Assembly (NCBI GenBank): GCA_022497155.1
Contig: MU385710.1
Location: 1,178,001 to 1,242,000 of the forward strand
Origin: Whalleya microplaca
Lineage: Eukaryota > Ascomycota > Sordariomycetes > Xylariales > Xylariaceae
Direction: 5' to 3'
Length of the DNA stretch: 64,000 bases
Position 1 is the stretch's first letter. Every line of letters starts with the position of its first letter. The translations under genes and the position numbers were made by a program. Under the pieces are notes generated by a model that worked only from the letters and a program-made list of their open reading frames with translations, was not told where the DNA came from and did not search any database. Of this stretch, positions 23,809 to 36,314 are shown piece by piece.

Positions 23809-26118
<2,310 letters not shown>

Positions 26119-27287
26119 GCGAAGGAGGGCAGATGAAGAAGTGAAGAAGTGAAGAAGTGAGGAAGCGAGGAAGTGAGTAGGTAGCATTGTGTTGGCTACA
26201 GGTTCTACGCAAATGAATGTGCGATAGCCATGTGGAAATACGGAGTTCTTTGACAGCCTTTATACCGCGCGCCAACGTCGATGTTTTCCGGATTAATCAG
26301 TTTGGAGTCAATGGCTTAGAGGCATTCACATCAGATTACAAATAATGAGTTTTCCCAACATCGCTGACTACTTTTCTCTCCGGGCCTTTGGTGCAATTAC
26401 ACGCTCATGAGCTGAGACGTGGATATGAGAACACTCATCCCTGGGGTACTGTATCAACTCTCCTTGCGGCAGCTGCTTCGGTCCCTGATACGGGAATCTT
26501 AACTGAACCCCTCGTGACTAAGTTACTTCAGGCCAAGTAATAATACATAGACACAGAGCACTGCGAAGGGCAATAAACGTTACCTAATACTTGGCTGCTT
26601 GAGTGAGTGGGTATTTTAGTGTCGCACAAGGAACAGACCCCTGATGAGATAGAAACAACAGGACACCTAGAAGGATAGGTAGTAGTTGACTACCTAGGTA
26701 CCTACTTACCTAAAGTAAACCTTGGAAGTTCAAAGTAAAGTTATAATTACAAAATGGCGTGTAGCTGTAATCTATGTACTTTTAACCTTTGGGGTTACTT
26801 GTCCAAGACTTTGGGATGCTCCTCTTGTTCTAAGTTAATAAAGAATACTATAAACGGTCAATTCAAAGAGATACTGAGCACTATATTCTATCATGTACGT
26901 ATATTGAGGTATTATTATCATGATTCATAGCTATATATAGCTTCGTTGCACGGAGTATCTAAGCCTCTGTCTCCTTTAGGCAGTCTCGACTAACATGCAT
27001 CATCCTCGACGCTCGGGCCACGTAATAATTGTAAACCCTGACAATTGAACTCCCAATCAAAGCTTCGACGTCATTCTGGTCATTCCACCATCTCGCACTC
27101 AAAGAAATCCATTTGCCGTTGGGGCTGGTGAGATTTGCAAACCACGTTGTTTGCCTCGCCAATACAGTTCCTAGACCTAAGGAGGTCTCTTTCAAATTAG
27201 TGTCCTCATTATTGCGATTACACACATACACATACACTCACAAACACACCATCATGTTCACCCATCATCTACTTCAAGACAGCGAGC
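26119..27287. other. Intergenic region between sar1 and the lipase gene
   Basis: About 1.17 kb. Apart from the purine repeat next to sar1, it shows several TAGGTA/TACCTA words around 26.68-26.71 kb (including the palindrome CCTAGGTACCTA) and an AT-rich body. No gene was recognised. Confidence 0.6.
26135..26174. repeat. GAAGAAGT tandem repeat just after sar1
   Basis: Five 8-bp units (three GAAGAAGT, then GAGGAAGC and GAGGAAGT) start 16 bp after the sar1 stop codon, so they lie in its 3' UTR. Confidence 0.9.
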
Positions 27288-27298
27288 ATGCCAGGTGA
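27254..27298 (+). promoter_or_regulatory. Upstream ORF overlapping the lipase start codon
   Basis: An ATG at 27254 opens a 14-codon frame (MFTHHLLQDSEHAR) whose TGA ends at 27298, 11 bases past the A of the main ATG at 27288 and out of frame with it. If transcribed, ribosomes must leak past it or reinitiate, so it could dampen lipase translation. Confidence 0.4.
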
Positions 27299-29656
27299 AA
27301 CCTCACAACCTCGCGTGTCCTTCCTCAGTGGTCGGCGCCACCACCACTACGGCTTTCCGCCCGAGGCCTTCGATTACACGAAGCTGCCCGACGCCGACCG
27401 CGAGTTCATCCCCCCCGAACACCTGGCCGCCTTCGCCGCCGCCCTCAGCGCGCCCGACCCCACCAACACCTCGGCTGACGATGGATCGTCCCTGCGCAGT
27501 CCCACCACCACCGGGCGAAGCTCGGCCAGCCTCGAGCTGACGACGCGCTCGGGGTCCGTGGCCTCAGTCGAGAACTCGCCCCTCCCCGAACCCGCCGCCT
27601 CAGCGGGTCAGAATGGCGGTCCCCAGAACAGCGCCATGTTCATTACCGCGCAGAACGACTGGGCCCCCGTCAACCAGAAGGTCACCAAGCACGGGCGGAA
27701 AAGGAGGCGGAAGAAGACCGCCCTTGGGCGCCGCACCGTGGACGAGACGCGGGAGGGCTACCTCTACGGGCTGCTGAAGTGGCCCTTCCTGCTGTTCGTG
27801 GCCATGTGGCTGCTCGGGCTGGCGGCGTCCTACCTCTGGACCAGGCTGTACATCTTCCTCTACGAGCACTATATTGCCTGGAGGGGGCGGCGGGAGCGCC
27901 TGCGCAGAAATATGCGGGCTACGAGCAGCTATCGGGACTGGGTCGCCGCCGCCAAGGAGATGGATGCGTTCCTGGGAAACCAGCATTGGAAGGAGGAGAA
28001 CGAGTTCGCGTACTACGACTCCAAGACCGTCCGCCGTGTCTGGGAGCAGATCCGCAAGGCCCGGAAGGCGGCCGAGCTTCAGGAGGCCAAGATCTCGGGC
28101 GCGCCTGGGTATATGAACGGAGACGCGCCGGACGAGTATCAAAGCAACAAGGCCGTTGAGGACCTGAGAGCCCTGATCGAGGCTTGTGTGAAGAACAATT
28201 TTGTCGGGGTTGAGAACCCCAGGCTCTACAGTCAGACATACTACGGAACAAAGAATCTGGTTCAAAATTTCATCGACGAAGGTATGGCGACCCCTTTCCC
28301 CAATGGCGGTGGATTTACTAGTACAGCGAGACTGATACCTGTCCTTTAGTGGAGAAAAGCACTCACTTCCTGACGACTACTAGACAATTGCCCTTCGACG
28401 AGAAGCGAGCCTTGTTCAAGCGTATGCATGCAAATTATGGGCGCACGGCACTCTGTCTATCTGGGGGTGCTTCGTTTGCCTACTACCATTTTGGAGTTAT
28501 TAAAGCACTACTGGAAGCCGACCTCGTCCCGGATGTCATTACTGGCACGAGCGGCGGCGCGTTAGTGGCAGCCCTAGTCGCAACCCGTACAAATGAGGAG
28601 CTCAAACACTTGTTGATTCCCGCTCTATCGCATAAGATAAAAGCGTGCTCAGAGCCAATCACCACTTGGCTCCCGCGGTGGTGGAAGACCGGTGCGAGAT
28701 TCGACTCCGTGGATTGGGCTCGCCAGGCTAGCTGGTGGTCTTACGGTTCAATGACGTTCCGAGAAGCGTATGAGCGGACGGGGCGCATCCTGAATGTCTC
28801 CTGCGTACCGGCCGATCCTCATTCGCCGACGATTCTGTGCAATTACCTGACATCTCCGGATTGTGTTATCTGGTCAGCGGTCTTGGCGTCCGCTGCTGTG
28901 CCCGGGATTCAAAACCCCGTGGTTTTGATGATGAAGACCCGGGACGGATCATTGAGTCCGTACTCTTTCGGTCACAAGTGGAAGGACGGCAGTCTGCGAA
29001 CCGACGTGCCCATCCGGGCGCTGAATCTGCACTTCAATGTTAACTTCACGATCGTCAGCCAAGTGAACCCGCACATATCGCTCTTCTTCTTCTCGTCGCG
29101 GGGCACGGTCGGGTCGCCCGTGACGCACCGGAAGGGGCGGGGCTGGCGCGGCGGCTTCCTGGGCTCGGCGGCCGAGCAGACGATCAAGCTGGACCTGACG
29201 AAGTGGCTGAAGGTGCTGAAGCACCTGGAGCTGCTGCCGCGGCCGCTGGGCCAGGACTGGTCGCAGCTGTGGCTGCAGCAGTTCAGCGGCACCATCACGA
29301 TCTGGCCGCAGACGAGCCCGAGCGACTTCTGGAATATCCTGTCGGACCCGGACGCGGACCGGCTCGCGCGCATGATCCACGAGGGCCAGCAGAGCGCGTT
29401 TCCCAAGCTCAAGTTCGTCGCCAACCGCCTCAAGATCGAGCGCGCCATCGAGCGCGGGCGCCGCGACACGCGACCCGCTGGCGTCAAGCGGGGGAGCCTC
29501 GAGAGTATTATTGATGAGGAGGACCTGCAGAGCTTGTTGAGAGGGAGCACGGGGAGCACGGGGACCGATGAGGATACCACGGAGCCGGACCTCGACGAGG
29601 AGGTTGTGGAGGATGGCGAGTTTGAAGACGCGCTGGAGGATATTAAGGAAGATTAG
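27288..29656 (+). CDS. Patatin-like lipase, Tgl3/4/5-SDP1 type, two exons
   Basis: Deduced as 27288-28281 joined to 28350-29656, 766 aa; 68-nt GT-AG intron. Recognised as a fungal patatin-like triacylglycerol lipase/lysophospholipid acyltransferase relative. The N-terminal ~150 residues are low-complexity with a basic KRRRKK patch. A membrane segment lies at about 165-190 (WPFLLFVAMWLLGLAASYLW). A DUF3336-type region follows (RNMRATSSYRDWVAAAKEMD). The patatin core has the oxyanion loop LSGGASFAYYHFGV, the nucleophile motif GTSGG (Ser in ITGTSGGALVAAL) and the dyad Asp in WKDGSL. The C-terminus is strongly acidic. The catalytic Ser-Asp dyad looks intact. It probably acts at the lipid droplet or ER in storage-lipid turnover. 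Two short direct duplications (ERGRR-type and GSTGSTG) occur in the tail. Confidence 0.92.
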
Positions 29657-31348
29657 TTGGGTTAGTTGGGCTATAGCAGATTCAAGTGATTAAGCAAGTA
29701 GGTTAGCGAATTTTGATTAAAGGGTGTGAACTGAACTGAACTGTATATATTTATTTAAAATTGGCGAACAAAAAAAATCTATTATAATTATAAGAATTCA
29801 CATTCTACGATGATCTCGAGTTGGCCGTCGTCTGTACATATATAAAGGGGCTCTGCCCCCTTATAGCTTCATTGTCACGATAGGGGTAGTTGTTAGTTGC
29901 CCCTTTTATTATAGAGCTCGACAAGATAGTGTTTTCGAGCGCCTTAATATTGAAGCGATATCTTCTCACCCTCCGGGAGGAGATCACTTAGACTATCACA
30001 GCGTTTAATTGGCTAGCTGCGATCACGGCAGTACTCAGATGACAATTACGCGCACAGTAACTGTGATGATTCATCTTGCCCGTATCAAGATGTTTTATCC
30101 CATATTGACAGTAGCAGGTATAACAGAGTCGGTACAAGTATTTCTATTTGCTGTTTGTGTACATTGGTATCCTTGAAGCTTATTTGCTCTGATATAGTGA
30201 AATTAGTCTTGTTCAAACAGAGGCCTGGCTTAGTAGTAGCTCGCCATCACGGTACCCGCCATCATGGGATGTACTTTAACGGATATAGACAGGATATCAT
30301 CAAACTTTCTTCGCGCTTCCATAGCCCCCAACACTGTATATGAATGGCGTGGCGCTTGGAGAATTTTATATAGTCGCATGTCTATCAAGTTTGCGTGTTT
30401 CCGCGGAAGCGGTAATGCTGCCCAAACTTTCAGGGGTCTAACAGGTACCGGTTGGTAATACAAGATGACAGTTGTGCAAACGGTTACACCGAAGGAGCAC
30501 CTGGTATCCCACACCCAGCGAAAACCCTGCCTATGAGATATCGTATACCTGGCGCCACTTTTGCTGGCAAATAGGCTAGATTTGTTTTAGATTCGTAGTT
30601 TGTCAGCGGTGGTAGCACAGGGTGACGTCCTGCAGCTATCCGAAGTCAACTGCTCTCGGCCGCGTCTTTCTTTCCGAGTCCGTATGCAGGACTTGAGTAT
30701 CATACTTCATTTTGGTGTAGTATTTTCCAATCCATTTCACGATCGAGAGATATACCTTGATGACAATGTAGATAATATGCGATATTGACAGCTGATCTCG
30801 CGGATGCTTACGCCAACAACTATGCAGAGGGCCTGACTCTGAAAGGGGCAAACGAGATGACAGTCATGTTGACTCAACGAGGTAAAGATGATACAGGGTT
30901 TGTCTTATGAGTCAGTAAGTACTGATCACACTATGAGTCGACACATATTGATAGCAGAGCAGTGTTTGCGCTCATGCTCTCGATTATTTAACTGTGGTTG
31001 AAGTAGCCTCGCATTCTCCCCAGTCTGTCCCTCTATCTCATCGTCCCCTGTAAGACAGGACGTTAATCGTCAGCATAGAGTTATCCACGATCCAGTGTTA
31101 GGTTTCACATAGATACAGTTTCACATAATTGGTCGTCTAATGGGAATACAGTTTGTCTCATTCACGTGTCTACGTCATCTTGCCCATTCCGTGGCTCTTG
31201 CCAGGCGAAGTAAGGAGGTAGGTGTTTCCTGCCACCCGTAATTCTAAGCTTTAGCTCTGAAGATTCTAACACTGCGGTAGACTCACTATGGTAGATTCAC
31301 TATCACCTGTTTCTGTACGAGTGTAGAGTAAAGTTACGTTGATTGACA
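29657..31348. other. Intergenic region, no gene seen
   Basis: About 1.7 kb separating the lipase from the dioxygenase. AT-rich; it holds the hairpin element at 29833-29864. The last few hundred bases should be the dioxygenase promoter. No open frame with recognisable content. Confidence 0.55.
29833..29864 (+). repeat. TGTACATATATA-hairpin element, copy 1
   Basis: TGTACATATATAAAGGGG is followed by CTCTGCCCCCTTATA, in which TATAAAGGGG can pair with CCCCCTTATA. A related copy lies at 36239-36271 on the opposite strand. Both lie 3' of a gene in the same relative orientation, here about 180 bp after the lipase stop. Confidence 0.6.
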
Positions 31349-32563
31349 ATGAAGTTCGTCCAGGCCGAAGATACCTTGAGCGAGACAGCAGCGAAGGCTG
31401 GGTATGATCCCGTCTTCACGGACAGGGTCATCGCCGCTACGGGCCCAAACGCTCATCCACGCCTGAAGCAGATCATGCCAAGCTTGCTGCACCATCTACA
31501 TGACTTCGCGCGAGAAGTGGACCTGACGGTCGCAGAGTGGATGGCTGGCGTCGAGCTGGTGAGTTGGATTTAAATACATGCAAACATTATATATATAGAT
31601 CGTTGCAGAAGTCTATACTACGTACTAACCTTAAAACGAGATTAACGAAGCGGGTCGCATGTCCACTGACAAGCGTAACGAGACGGGTCTTCTCTGTGAC
31701 GTCCTCGGTCTGGAATCGCTGGTGGACGAAATCTCTAGCAGTATACTCCTGCGCAGCGACCCGAACGTCATTGCCACGCCCTCCGCGATCCTCGGTCCCT
31801 TCTACAGGACCGACGCGCCTGAACTCCCCCATGGAAGCAGCATCGTCAACTTGCCTCCTGACTCGGAATGGTACAACGAGGCCGCCCCACTCCGTGCCTA
31901 TGTGGTAAGAAACTCTCAAGTTACTCATTGCCACCCCCTAGCCCTGCCCCCTTTCATCACGTATCCATCTCCACACTTTGTTTCTCTGAACGGATCCAAG
32001 AACATCAAGGATCCCTAAACCAGATCCCGATACATCCCGTTGGAGAAGCATATACATACACACACATACATACGCACATAGAAACTAACCCATGTGACTG
32101 GTCCCCACAGTCCGGCTGCGTCCTCTCCTCCCGTACTGGCGCTCCGATCGCCAACGCGGTTGTGGACATCTGGCACGCGGCTCCGAACGGGCAGTACGAG
32201 CAGCAGGACGATGCGCAGCCGGACATGAACCTTCGGGGGCGGTTCCGCACCGACGACGAGGGGCGCTACCGCCTGTACTGCCTACGGCCGCCGGCGTACC
32301 CTATACCGTTCGACGGCCCCGCGGGCCGCCTCCTGCAGCTGCTCGACCGCCACCCTTACCGGCCCGCGCACCTGCACTTCATCGTCAGCGCGCCCGGATT
32401 CCGTACCCTTACTACGCAGGTCTTCGACTGCGAGGACAAGTACGTGAAGAGCGATGCCGTGTTCGCGGTCAAGAAGGAGTTGCTGGTTAAGTTCGTCGAG
32501 CGTAAGGGGGATGAGAAGGCTTCTTGGGAGTTGGTGTATGATTTCTCGTTGGCGGAGATCTGA
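31349..32563 (+). CDS. Intradiol ring-cleavage dioxygenase (catechol/hydroxyquinol type), three exons
   Basis: Deduced as 31349-31558, 31641-31904 and 32111-32563, 308 aa; phase-0 joins throughout, with a TACTAAC-like branch site before exon 2. Non-haem Fe(III) enzyme that opens catecholic rings between the hydroxyls, probably 1,2-cleavage of catechol or hydroxyquinol. The helical N-terminal dimerisation part contains EWMAGVELINEAGRM and GLESLVDEISS. The catalytic beta-sandwich shows candidate iron ligands: Tyr in PNGQYEQQ, Tyr in RPPAYPIPFDGP, and two His in RPAHLHFIV. GRFRTDDEGRYR and TQVFD are also typical. It could belong to aromatic catabolism or tailor an aromatic metabolite. It sits about 0.55 kb from the convergent MFS gene, at the edge of the polyketide cluster, so membership is open. 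Confidence 0.9.
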
Positions 32564-33115
32564 ACTTTGGTTGTTGTGTGCGTTAGTGGGCGGATCAAGG
32601 AAGGGACTGACATACAGAATGGCTTTGAGTCGGGTGAAAACACTACCGTGTGAAAGGGGCTGTTTGAGATCCTACTATTTATAGCGTTGAGGCAGTTCAG
32701 CCTCCCCGCCGGTTTCTTTTCACAAATGTAAGGCCCTCTAATCTAAAAATCATTGCTTTTAATAAACATTCGTATCGTACTACCTAGTATACACCCTGCT
32801 CCTGCTCCTACTACTGTACAGTGACTTGCTGAGTTTCGCTCATATTAAGGTGTCGAGTCAGCTGTGCTCTATTACCTCGGTCCCTCCGATTCGAAGAGTC
32901 CACACTCCTAACGAGTGGACTGGTCCATCTATATCTAGATCTATAGTTGCTATTTACATGTAGGATAGAGATGAAAGGTTATGAAGACTGTGCTCTGAAG
33001 GTCGTGACGTCGCACTTCTATGAGTGGGGTGGGCCTGTGTAAACTACTAGGTAATCTTCACTAAAGTAGTGAAGATAGAAGATGCTCGAAAAACGACCCT
33101 TGAAGAAGAAAGTTT
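32564..33115. other. Intergenic region between convergent genes
   Basis: About 550 bp between the stop codons of the dioxygenase and MFS genes. It should hold both 3' UTRs. A short GAGTCCACACTCCTAACGAGTGGACT partial inverted repeat is seen near 32.90 kb; nothing else was recognised. Confidence 0.5.
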
Positions 33116-35036
33116 TCATTCTCTCGGTCGCTGTCCTACAAGCTCAAGTTCATCTTGTGATTGCTGAGCTTCCTTCTTCAGCGGTGACCCCTCAATCCTG
33201 TTCCACTCAATGCCGAAAGACAGGAAAAACCCCATGGCGGTCGTAACGACAGGAACAAACTATTGGCGTGGCCATGATCAGTATTTAGCACTATATTTAG
33301 AATGACACTCGCGAAGAAAAGTGAACTTACAAATATTGACGTGATAGCTGTATTGTAGGCTTCTAAGACAGGCCGGAGCAGCTCGGGAAAGTATTGGCTA
33401 GTAATCTGGCGGACACGTGCAGTTCCAGCCTGAGACAACAGGGCTATCTGTGAAGCATTCAGGCCAGCGTGATTGGCGAGTTCTTGGCTCAGGATGGAGC
33501 GGAATACCACACCGCCAATGACTTGTGTGAACGTGGCACCAAGGTACTGACCGAATAGATTCAGGGCTATACCGACGGAGAGGAGGTCTTCTCGGTCCTT
33601 GAGTGCCAACTGTACCGTGAGGGACGGCATCTGCTGGGCCATACCAACACCGAGACCCTGGATGACCTGAAAGCCAATCCAATGGCTAGACGGCGTATCA
33701 AAAGCCGTGAATTGAGTGTACAACGCTGATGCCGTGCACATGAAAAGCGGTCCCATCATGAGCCAGGGATTGTAATACTTTATTCTCAGAGCTATGTTCA
33801 TTCTTAGTCTCCAAATAACTACCAGAATTATTGATCGGTCGTATTACTTACCTAGAACACCAGCAGTAATTGTACCGACAATTTGAGATAGCACGGCAGC
33901 TAACACCCGGGTTCCGCTTTCTAACGGACTTACGCCTTGAACTGCTTGGAACCATTCAGGAAGATAATAGGACGCAATAGCGAGAGACCCGAGATGACAG
34001 AAGGAAAACAGAACACTGAAAGTCACTGTTCGCCTGGCAAGTACGATCCCGGGGATCATAGCATCGTTGCCTTTGTAGCCCTCCCAACAGACGAAAATGA
34101 TCAGTGTCACAGCTGAACCACAGAAGAGACCAATGATGGTTGCCGAGTTCCAGGCCTCTCTGGTGCCGCCCCATGTTAGCGCAAGGAGCAACATGAAGAT
34201 GGCTGGGATGAATATGGCACATCCGATAAGGTCAAGTTGCTTAAGCCTCTGAATAACGCTCTGGTCGCGTACTTTAGACGGGGGCCTGAAGAAGAAAACC
34301 ATGACGGCCAGTGTCACTGCACCCGGAGGCAGGTTGATCCAGAAACACCATCGCCATGTTATCCTCTCGGTAAAGACGCCACCCAGAACAGGTGCAAGGA
34401 TTAGACCTAAGGCAAAACAACTGCTGCAGATGCCCATGAACAGCGGTTTCATCTTATCTGAAGAAACAGCAAGGACGACGGTAAGTCCACCGCTGGCTAC
34501 ACCAGAGGCGCCGACGCCCGCAATGGCACGGCCTACAATGAAGGCATTGCTGTTTGGGGACCAGCCGCAAATGGCGCTGCCGACCAGGAATATCGTAAAG
34601 AAGCATATGTAAACCCCGCGGAGGGTGAACACCGTAGTCAGCTTCCCGGCCAACGGAGTCAATGCGCACGTCGTAAAGGAATAGGCGGCCGGATACCAGG
34701 CGAGCTGAGAGGTCTCTTGAAATTCGGACGTGATGGACGGAATGGCCTACACAAAGGATATCAGTCAGGAGAACTTCTCGGATGTCAAATGGAGATGGTG
34801 GCGACGACCGTTGCAATGACAAAGACGTCGAGAGACATCATGAAAGCGCCAAAACAGATGCCAACGAGGATGGCATAGAGTTTGAATCCCTGGACTGCAA
34901 ATGCCGCAGTCGACTCCGAGTTCTTGGGCGTCTCGGAAGGGGGAAGCTTGTCGGCGCTCTCTGCCGTAGCGCGGGTGCCAAAAGCATTCGGCCCATCACC
35001 TATCGTGTCATTATCCGCCAGAGAAGAAGCCATCAT
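33116..35036 (-). CDS. DHA2-family MFS transporter, four exons
   Basis: Deduced as 35036-34809, 34746-33852, 33791-33331 and 33259-33116, about 575 aa; the joins keep frame and give the usual family length. A 14-TM drug:H+ antiporter of the type often found in fungal metabolite clusters. The polar N-terminus (~45 residues) is followed by LDVFVIAT joined to AIPSIT, WYPAAYSFTTCALTPLAGK, the VGRAIAGVGASG segment, the antiporter motif C region LILAPVLGG, and TWRWCFWINLP. Exon 3 carries NLFGQYLGATFTQVIGG and exon 4 the last membrane segment (FVPVVTTAMGFFLSF) and a charged tail. The first intron uses a weak donor (GTCGTC), but only this join restores the conserved T-AIPSIT junction. It probably exports the cluster's product or a dioxygenase-related aromatic. 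The frame is open to an ATG at 35321; I prefer 35036. Confidence 0.88.
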
Positions 35037-36314
35037 ACTCTGGTGCGTTGCTTGAACGATGTGTGGTGTGAACGCTGTCCTTGAATACGGGTCGAGCTGA
35101 AGAAAGCCAAAATGCCAAGATATTGTTGGGCGAGTCAAGGTGATGGCTGTGCCAAGGGTATCGATTATACCTAGGGGTGCCTCGAGACCTGACAAACGGC
35201 TTTGGGTAAATGGCCGAATTCCAATACCACTGTGCCACCTGATCAGCTCCCGGGGGTCAAAGTCAAAGCATCTCCACTCGCAGGATTCCAGAGATGCATT
35301 TGTCGCCGGCTCTGATCCCATAACCGGCGACTATTCGTCAGCCAGATACCCGCTTGTGTTGAAATGTAGCCGGTCTAACCCGGCCTGATTCGTGGCTTGG
35401 GGGCTGTCCGCACCACACGATGGCTTCTTTTCACGACCTATGGGCGCGTGCAATTTCACATGTCAGAGGCTGAATGAAACACTTCTACCTAATGTGGTCA
35501 CTATTTCAAATAAGAGTATGAAACATAGTCAATCCTTTACCAGAATATCGAATAGGATCATCACTGGAAGAAGCTGTGTGAGACTTCTAGGCTTCTGTAT
35601 TGAATTTAAAGTCCTTTAAATGCAATATAGAGACATTGGTATCATTACAAACTCATCTGAATAACTGGTTTCTGTGAGGTCTGATAGTAAGAGGACTGCT
35701 TCGGTTGATCAACTGATCAAGTCCGCTTACTCCTGCGCATGCCCATTGTGATTATCCATCATACATGCTGCAAGTATGTGGACACGTTGTCTGACTCTTG
35801 CTTCTATAACGCTGCTTCGAACGAACTCGAGACTAGCGATTTGAATAGTTGATTACGACACATACCCTACTCACCGATGCACCTGGTATATATTTTACTT
35901 CAAAAATAGGTTGACACTTGCTAGAGACAACGTGCATGAATAACGTAGAGTTCCAAGCATTATGCACACAGCAAGTAGAGTGTGATTAGTCTATTTCGAG
36001 TGGAAAATAAGCCTGAGTACAAGAATTCGGTGATAGTAACGGCATAAAACAGCAACTGGGACGCTGCATTTAGTTAACAGCTATGATCAATGAGATACCG
36101 AACGTAGGTACTGAGACAAAAATGCACCTTCAATTTGAACCATAGTCATAAATAACCTCTTATAAGACATGAATCAATATTAGTATAGTACAAAGTAACC
36201 AGGAGCACGATGGTTTGTCCAGTGCAAAAAAAAAACTAGAAAGGGCTCTGCCCTTTATATATATATGTACAGGCGGTGGCCATATGTAGGTCCGTATAGT
36301 AGTGGACCTCAGTC
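35037..36314. other. Intergenic region, MFS promoter and PKS 3' flank
   Basis: About 1.28 kb. The part nearest 35037 is GC-richer and likely the MFS promoter (it includes CCGGTC at 35370). The middle is AT-rich, and the right end carries hairpin element copy 2. No gene seen. Confidence 0.5.
36239..36271 (-). repeat. TGTACATATATA-hairpin element, copy 2
   Basis: On the minus strand it reads TGTACATATATATATAAAGGGC, then AGAGCCCTTTC, forming an AAAGGGC/GCCCTTT stem, followed by a T-run. It starts about 45 bp past the PKS stop, in the same gene-relative orientation as copy 1 at 29833-29864. It may act in 3'-end formation or be a short dispersed repeat. Confidence 0.55.

Noticed and set aside
27600..28265. 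221-codon minus-strand frame
   Set aside because: Antisense to the GC-rich first exon of the lipase; no domain.
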